From positions 96,084,449-96,148,448 of the forward strand of contig NC_082596.1 of assembly GCF_030936135.1 (NCBI RefSeq): a stretch of 64,000 nt of DNA, given 5' to 3'. The position numbers and the translations under genes were made by a program. Below the pieces are notes generated by a model that searched no databases, was not told where the DNA came from, and saw only the letters and a list, made by a program, of their open reading frames with translations. Every line of letters starts with the position of its first letter. Position 1 is the first letter of the stretch. This document shows positions 39,901 through 48,900 of the stretch, piece by piece. This DNA is from Gavia stellata. Taxonomy: Eukaryota > Chordata > Aves > Gaviiformes > Gaviidae.

Positions 39901-42900
39901 GGATACTGGACTAGATGGATGTCTGACTGAATACGTTTACCCTTATTTACTTATATTATCTTTTTATTTTTAGAGGAAGTCTTTTTAGAGAAACTCCATC
40001 TCTCCAGAACAGTAGAAAGCAACAGTGTGTATATATAGATATAAAAATATAGATATAATATATTAAAAAAAGGTCCTGCCAGTTGATATTTATGTATTTT
40101 ACTGCAGGATAGCTTTCCACACGTTTTGATGTACAAAAAGGCTGCACTGCAATTTGCTGTTGAGCAACCAAAGAATGAGATAATGGGGCTATAGGATTCA
40201 CGTTTTCATATAAATATATACATGTATGAACATATATAAATCTGTAAAGTCAGATGCTCATTCATTTCCTTAAACATCAGCCCTGCAAACACTTCATGTG
40301 TAAAGAATCCCATAGATTCTCATAAGAATATTCTGATGTGTAAAATTATATCAACATGTAAGTACTGTGAGATCACACTGTTGATGAATGATAAATATGA
40401 GGGAAAAGAGAAATACATATGGTTCACTTGGTTTTAATAAGTAACAAGTTAAGTACAGTAAAGCGCACAAAAGGAAAGAAAATGTCACCTCATTTAAACA
40501 GCCATCATCATCTACAGTCCCATTATTTGGACATGAATATCCATGTCTCCCCTATACTCCCAACCCCAGTCTATGTAAAATACTCACTGCATGCTTTGTT
40601 GAATTTTAGATACAAATAAATGCCGTTTTTAAACAGCAGATTTACTCAATAAACCCCCAGATTTTACAAATTAATTAGGATGCCCTACACATAAATGTTT
40701 GTAACAAGAACATAATTTTTTTCATTTTGACGAAGAACACTTTCCAAGCACAGGAAGTCTGATTTTTTTTAAAGTAATGTACTCTAAAGTTTCTTACCTT
40801 AATTCCAAAGTTGTGCAGTTGTCGGGCTGCTGCTAATCCTGCCGCACCAGCCCCAACAATAATGACAGATTTCTAAAAAATAATAGGAGATTTCAATAAA
40901 TAAAAATAGTTAGAACTAAAATAGAAATTGTCATTGCACGCTTATTTTTCTTCTTGCTAGAGTTAAAAATACCTGTAGGTTTCAGAAGTCTAGGCTCTCT
41001 TGTCCTCTGAAGTAATCAGTGGTAACTTTTAAAGGTGTTAGTGCATTTAATATAGAGAAAAGATCAACCATATCTTTGAAAATAGTTAAAATTTTTAAGC
41101 ACTTTAAAAGCAGATGTCTCAATTTCTTTTAATGGAAACAGCTGAAGTTATCAGTCAAGTAACAAAATCTAACTGAAGTTGTCAAAAAAGAAACAGACTT
41201 ACCGTGTAATAATTTCAATCACAAATTGGGTTGACCAGTAAAAACTATTTTATAAATTAAAAACATATACAAATACATTTCCCAAACGTAAATCAACTTA
41301 CAATTTCTAGGAGATACTCCATTACAGAATACATTCATTTGATTGATAAGTTTTTGTGTGCTGTCAAGCAAATTGCTAGTCAGAAATATGTACCCTTTAA
41401 TCATAGTTCTTGCAAACCAATATGGAATAGGAGTTTCCTCACATATGGAAGCAGAGGTGTATTACAAGGTTAACCCATGAGAAGAACCCAAGTGTATTGT
41501 GTATTTTTCACACAGTTCCCATCCATCTGAAAAGCTCATAAGAAGCACAAATCCATAGGACTGAATTCCATAGATTTTAGTGGGAACAAAAACCTTGCTG
41601 GGAAGAGTCCCATGTCTGTAGCTTCCATAACCATTGAAGGCAGATGAGAAACGTGAAAAACATGCCATGTATTTGCTTTTAGATGTAATTTTTACATAAA
41701 CGGTTGGAATCACAGGTAATCAGCAAAAAATCCAGAGCCAAACCAATATGACATGTGCCATGTAGTTTTATAGCACTAATAACATAGGGATTATTACAGC
41801 AACTTACATTGTGGTATTCTTTAGGAAGAAGATACTGGTCAGGACTGACTGATAAAATCCCTGTATTAATTAGCCCTTTCCTTGTCATAAAATAAAGTAT
41901 CCTCTCCATTTCCTGTACACAACGAATACGCACAAGCCCCCGAACAATGATATGATGGATGCATTTTTGAGGGGTAAGGGCCTCCTGCAAAGGAGAAACA
42001 AAGGATAGAAAGTGTTGATTATCTAATATTCAGGTTTTTCATGTGCTTACATTCTATTTAAACTGTAAACCAGATGGTAAAAATTAATCATGAATCAGGT
42101 TTCTGAGAGCATTTTAAAAGCAAGTTTTGTGGAAGGTTCTTGCTAGCCAGCTTTACACAGTAAGGTGACGATTTATTGAGCTAGATGAACATGGAATAAA
42201 AGCAAATGAGTGTAAAAGATACTCTTGCATTGGTGTGCTCCATTAGTACAGGAATGGTACCGAAATGCATCCCTGATGGCAAAATGAATCTACCTGGTGG
42301 CCATGCTCACAATGACATTCCAGTAAAATCCATTCCAAAATGGCATTCCAAATAAAACATAGATTAATATCCAAAACCTTCACATACAGACATCAGTATC
42401 TGAAAGCTTCACTATGTGAAATTCCAGCAATTCCATTGAAGGCAGTGTCATAGAGTTAGCCTAAGTAAAAAGACAATCACTTCCCTGTCCCAACAGTTGT
42501 ATGAAAAAAAATAAAAATCATAAAGCACTCACAAACACTGTTTAGAAATGTTCAAGCATCCCTTTAAAAGTTAATAGTTGGGCAGACTCAGTAGAGTTTT
42601 AATACTTTTTAAACTTTTGTATTTTACTGCAAAAGAAGCTCCTAGCCATTAAAACTAAAAAAAAAAAAAATTCCTAACAAAAACCCCCCAAAAAAACAGC
42701 CAATCTTAGAATGTCTTTTCAAAAGGATGGGAGCAATTTTTCTGGTGCATAAGGAGACATCTAAGAAGAGAATCCAATCCCTAAGAAAAGAGTCCACATC
42801 CCAAAAAAGCAGCTATTATTTGTAAACAAACAAATTAACTATGAGCGTCTCTTACCTTGCAGTTTGTGTACCACAGAGCCAAAATCAGGTTTCTCAAAGC

Positions 42901-45900
42901 CAAATACATGGTAGGGTCTCGTGAATATTCTGGGAACTCATAAAGCTCATCCAGTTCCATGACATCTGGCCTCACACAAAGTGCTTTCCCACATTCGTTG
43001 GGCTGGTAAAAAGGCTGGAAATACTTGTTCATGCCTGCAACTGAATAAAGACACACCAAGAACTAGTCATATTCCATCGTATCTTCATCACATCCTTCTC
43101 CCTCTAAGATGATCCACTGACCTTACACAGAAAAACAAGTACAGAAGCTTTCCAGCCTCTAGCCACCTTCAGAATGATTTCATTCATACTGCTCTCCCCT
43201 CTCCTACCCTCTCAGCTGTGCAATATTAATTATTGTCCTGCTACCTGATGGGTACGTCTTGGACCTCTCAGAGCTTAAGTTTTGTCAGAGGAACAGTATG
43301 TGCCTTCGGATGCCACGATGAGTCCAACACAGAACAGGATCTAAACTCAAGTCTAAGGTCTGGCATCACACTACAGGCTCATGCAGTTCTCTGAACCCCT
43401 TTCATCTTCAAATCCCAATACTGCCCAGAATGGGTAGTAACTAAAAGTAATCATCTTCCACGTGCGATATTGGTAGCTCTGTTTAATGAAATTCTCTGTT
43501 AAGCAGATAAATATCTGTTGAATAGATGAACAGATTTATTTTCTGCCCCTAAGGAGAGCAAAGCCTGCCAAGACAACACAGAAGCTGAACTTTCCTCAAA
43601 GCTCTCTCTCTGAGATGACTATGGCAATCCTGAATCACCTTTCTCCGTACCTGACCTATTGTGCAGATCCATGCTCCCAGGCTGTCAGTCTCAGAGCTGT
43701 CATCAGCAAAAAAATTAACCGGAACAGAATCTGAGTGCCTTCAAAAAATCAAATCCTTTTCTCCAAAGCCCCAAAGATCCACAGTATCAAAACTAGCAGA
43801 ATCATGTTTTGTTTTGATAAATCTTCATGTCCTTAAGAACGCAAACAATCTTTAAGTACCCGCATTTTAATTTCCCATTTCTATAAACAAATGACAGGTG
43901 GTAAACAAAAAGCCTATGCAGTGCTGTGCTTACTCCCTAAAGAAGTGCCATACGAAATGTATTACCTTTATCTTACAAACGAGTAAACTGCATCAAAGAA
44001 GTACAGGCGCAGTCACACAGAGAGTGTGTAATAGTGCTGAGAACAGAACCAGTATTTCTGAATCAGGAGCATTATGTGCCTTATAAACTCAGTTATAAGA
44101 CAAAATGTATCACACCTATTTAAGCAACAGAGCCCTGCAGATGGCCCTTACCAGTCAAATTAGGCACGCTCTTTAAGTGCTCTAACTTCACAAGGTTGGA
44201 TTCACCAGGTAACCGATTAGTGCTGGTACAGGATGGACTCATGCCCACGCAGTCTGGATAATATGCAGCTAGAAAGGGAGCTGCCACACTGTCTTTCAGC
44301 AAAGGAGGGAGTATGAGCATGGAGTACCACCAATGGTCTGAAACTTCAGCCACTCTCTGGCCAAGCGGAGAAGTGAAGGAAAGAGGGGAGAAGAGAACAC
44401 GTCAGTACTTTGAAAACGTTGGAAAATGAACCAATTCCCACCCCCCTCCAAAACTGAGACCAAAAAGCACTAGCAGTACCAATCTCAGAATTGCAAGTCA
44501 TAAAGACATTTTCTCTCCCTCTTTCCCCTTCCTCAGCCTGACACAGAAAACCTGTAGCATTAATCTCTTCCTCAGAAATGGAGCTGAAACTTCACAAACT
44601 CCACACCCACGTGGAAAGCAAACAGATGAGACATGCCATGACAACACATCTATGCCTTATCAGGCCCATTATAAAAAATTTACAGTCGTTTATGCATCCA
44701 GAAATCTGAACTTAGAAAAGTCTACGCTAACTGTTCAATTTAATTTAGATTCTGCTATCCCCATCGAAGACCTTCTAAAACCCTACCAAACGCTAACAAT
44801 TCAGCCTTAATTTACAGATCAAACATGCATTAAGGAAACAAAACCACAAAGCTTCTGCAAGAGTCAACAATAAGCTTGAACATGTTTCCTGGGATAGAGG
44901 TACCTCAGGTACACTTGTCAACATTGGCTTATTGAACATCACATCATACTAAATCTGAAATGCGGCATTACATGATCATAAACCCATTGAAAGAGCAACA
45001 TACATCAAATCTAGTTTTGTATTATGAGGGAGAGGAGAGAAAACATGTTCTGATGTTCTCTCACAGTCTTCAAAAAGAGGAGACTAAAGATAGAAACCAC
45101 CTGAAGGACAGGGAAATTTTAGGATGGGGAATTTTCTTTGAAAGCTGGCAACTGAATACTGTTTTGCCTGATCAAAAATGAGAATTAGCAGTAAACCTTG
45201 AATCGCAGGCCACAACTCAAAGACACCACGAACCACCTGAAAGCTAATTGGTATGGTAAGGGAAAAGAGAAAAAAGATGAGAAAGTAGAAGGCCCTAGGC
45301 TCTGTTGCAAATAGTGTCTGACAGTTTCCAGAGCAAAATGCATAAATACAGCCATAATTGGCCAAAGGAACAAGAAAAGGAAAGAAATATGCCATGTTTT
45401 AAGATGGCTTTCATATTCTAGGACAAATGAGGAGGAACAGCCACTACTCACCAAGTCCTCAGGCATGGAACACTGGTCTGAGCCCTCAGTCTGAAAGAAA
45501 AAGTGAATGGTATCAGAGCTATTAAGCTGTACAACAAAAATTAAATATAAAAAAAGTAATTTGTCTATGGCATAGTTCTTTAAACTTAAAATACAAACCA
45601 AAAATGTGTTAGTGTTAGCCTTCTGTAGCACAGATGATTATGTTAGGAAAAATAAACAGTAGAGAAATGCATAGGTAAAAAACACAACACACCATAAAGC
45701 AAAAATACCTCAGAAAATGTTTCTCATTTGTTAAGTTAGTTTCTACTGATCAGACATTAAAATATACACACTATTCCATGAAATGGAATGGAACACTGAA
45801 ACAAACAAATGGGGGGAAAAAAAAGAAAAAAAAAAAGGAATTTTACAGAAAAATTCTGGAAATACCCCACATTTTCCAGAGACACTCTTCCAGTCTAGAC

Positions 45901-48900
45901 TATAAAAAAATGTTTCTCATTTATTTTAAGAGTATCTTTATCACAAAGTTTCAAGATTAAATGCTGACCCTTCTGATTTTCATATAGTCAGTATCTTCAT
46001 GTTGCATTTTTGACTATATAGATTCTATGGCACTATAAGGACTCTCAAGTTTCAGGAGTTACCTTCATGCCAAAGCTGAAAGTTTTCCTATAAAGCCCCA
46101 TGACGCATTGCTAGAGATTAATAACAGCTCATTGAGCTTTTCAAAAGCTTTCCTCAATAACAAAGTATGGCTGAAGAAAACCAAAATAAACATTTTGGTG
46201 TATGCCTATGCTGATAATCTTTCCATAGCTTCAGAGTGAAGGATTTTACAATAAACTGTCCAAAGATATTCCAGATCTTCTTGCTTGACATTTCCACTCG
46301 GGAAATGAAATGTCCAAACAGCGCGTAGGCCTGTTGCCGTGCAGCTCTCCAGGCTGCCAGACAATCATTTTGACATTAGAAACATTAAGCAGCAAACAAG
46401 AAGAAATTAATGCTTGCGAACAAGAAACATCAACTTGTTAGTATCAATATGAGCAAAACTCTTCCGTGGTACCTTGGTGGAATTGTTCAGTTTCATACCA
46501 CATCTGTAGGTTTTTGCTATTTGTGGTGTCAGCTGGATTTCCTTTGTCAACTGACGCCATTTACCACAGTCTGGTTTTGTGCACTGCACCTACAAGTCAA
46601 AAAACAAACATGTTTTTACTTGTTGCTGTCTGATGACAGATGAGATTAATGAAGCATAACTAACCACTTAGAAAGCAGGGAGATGTGAGGAAGTTGTCAA
46701 ACATAACTGTTAAATTCATTCTCGTGTAATCCTCAGGTCATAAGAAAGACATTTGGTATACAGAAACCTGGTGCGCATCTGCTGTAAGACTGAATTTCTC
46801 CACAGAACCTAACTCCAAAATTAATTCAACACGCAGTTACTATGGTCTTCACTGGGTTTTGCAAGCATTACTGCAAAAACACATTGTTCACCACTTCAAA
46901 AACAAGAACAAAAAAAACCAGCACCACCAAACTTCCTTCCATTCCAATCTCTCTTCTTCTGCTCTCTGTGTTCAGTTTTGGGCCCCTCACTACAAGAAGG
47001 GCATTGAGGTGCTGGAGCGTGTCCAGAGAAGGGCGACGAAGCTGGTGAGGGGTCTGGAGCACAAGTCTTGTGAGGAGCGGCTGAGGGAGCTGGGGTTGTT
47101 CAGTCTGGAGAAGAGGAGGCTGAGGGGAGACCTCATCGCTCTCTACAACTACCTGAAAGGGGGTTGTGGTGAGGTGGGTGCTGCTCTCTTCTCCCAAGTA
47201 ACTAGTGATAAAACAAGAGGAAACGGCCTCAATTTGCGCCAGGGGAGGTTTAGACTGGATATTAGGAAAAATTTCTTTGCTGAGAGAGTGGTCAAACACT
47301 GGAACAGGCTGCCCACGGAGGTGGTGGAGTCACCATCACTGGAGGTGTTCAAGGAACGTGTGGACCTGGGATTGTGGGACATGGTTTAGTGGGCATGGTG
47401 GTGTTGGGTTGATGGTTGGACTTGATGATCTTACAGGTCTTTTCCAACCTTAATGATTCTGTGATTCTGTGAAATACAATGTTTTGGAAGTCTTTCACAC
47501 TTGTACTTTCCTATAGCTGGCACACTCCCTTTTCCCTGCCAAGTCTTATTCTACCTGAACATCACACATCTTAGCTGCTACTTCACTGAAAAGCAACAGA
47601 AGGTTGTTCTTTGTGGGGTATGGAGAAGGTCTCCAACAACAGAGGAGCTGATGAGAACTATTATCTCGAGCTTTTCCACCGTCCTCTAATACTAGAAAAC
47701 CCCCACAAAAAGTTTAACATACAATATCAGAAACTCGCATCAGAACATCACATTGAAATATACCCTATTAAATAAATCCCCCTCCATCTTACCCAGTAAG
47801 GAAGCTGTTGATCAGCCATGAAGGCTTTTGGACTGGGCTCACTTTTACCATTACTTGTCCAAATCCTTTTCCAGGCAGTGTATTTCTCATAACCATCTTT
47901 ATGGCTAAGAAGAAAGAGAAAAGAAAACAGCAAGCAGTCAGAAAATTGAGTATCTAGTTCATTTCAAGCAACAGCAGTTATTCTAAAATTCAACATCTTA
48001 TATAAGGACAGAGAAATAAGGCTGTAGAGAGTCCTATATTTTTCCTATTAAAAAAGGAGAAAGTTGTGGTTCTTATGATAGCAATAAATTGCATCCTGAC
48101 CACTATGTCCTCTTGGTCATGAGCAGACTTCCCGGTATCTAAGGCCTGGACTGAGTCACAAGTACTGCTGAGCACATAAGCAACAAAACGTCTTAACCAG
48201 AGCTGGACTCAACTCCCACTCAAATGGTAAAGAGCTTGGAGCTGAAAACACTCTGTGAGCCTGACCAGTCTTCACGGTCACTGAACTGCAAGAGTTAAAT
48301 CTGCTTTCTGATTTGATGTTACAGAGAGGCGAGGTCTCCTGAACTCACATTGTAAAGTGAATTTGCTTTATAAAGGAAAATAGATGTACCTAAAACTGTT
48401 CTCATCATTGAAAAATTCTCTGATGTCGTTTTAAAAAAGAAGACGAAAGCTTCAGAATAACTATACACACAAACCAGCCTGCCTAAAGTAACCAGTTTTG
48501 TTCACACTGCTATGTTTAAGTTGATGATTAGTCCATACAACACCTGCAGTTTTAGCATCAATATCTAAGACTCACTTTGAGTAAAGCAAGCACAGAGGAC
48601 AAGTCTTTGTATTATGTTTATGTACATGATGTTTCAACAGTTGTAACGTCTGCCAAAATTTTAATAAGCACTGAAAAGGCACAACCTTCTTTGGCAAATC
48701 TACCTTCGGTAATAGTGGTCAAAACATTCATTGCAGAAGTGTTCCCCACAGGAAAGATGATACCATCTAGACGTATACCCATTTTTAGCACATCTGTAAT
48801 GCAGGAGACATAGAAATAGTTTTATGATACATTTAGAAGAAAATCTTTCTATTGACAGTAGCACATTCTAGAATGTGAACAAAATAGTCAGGACAAGCCA

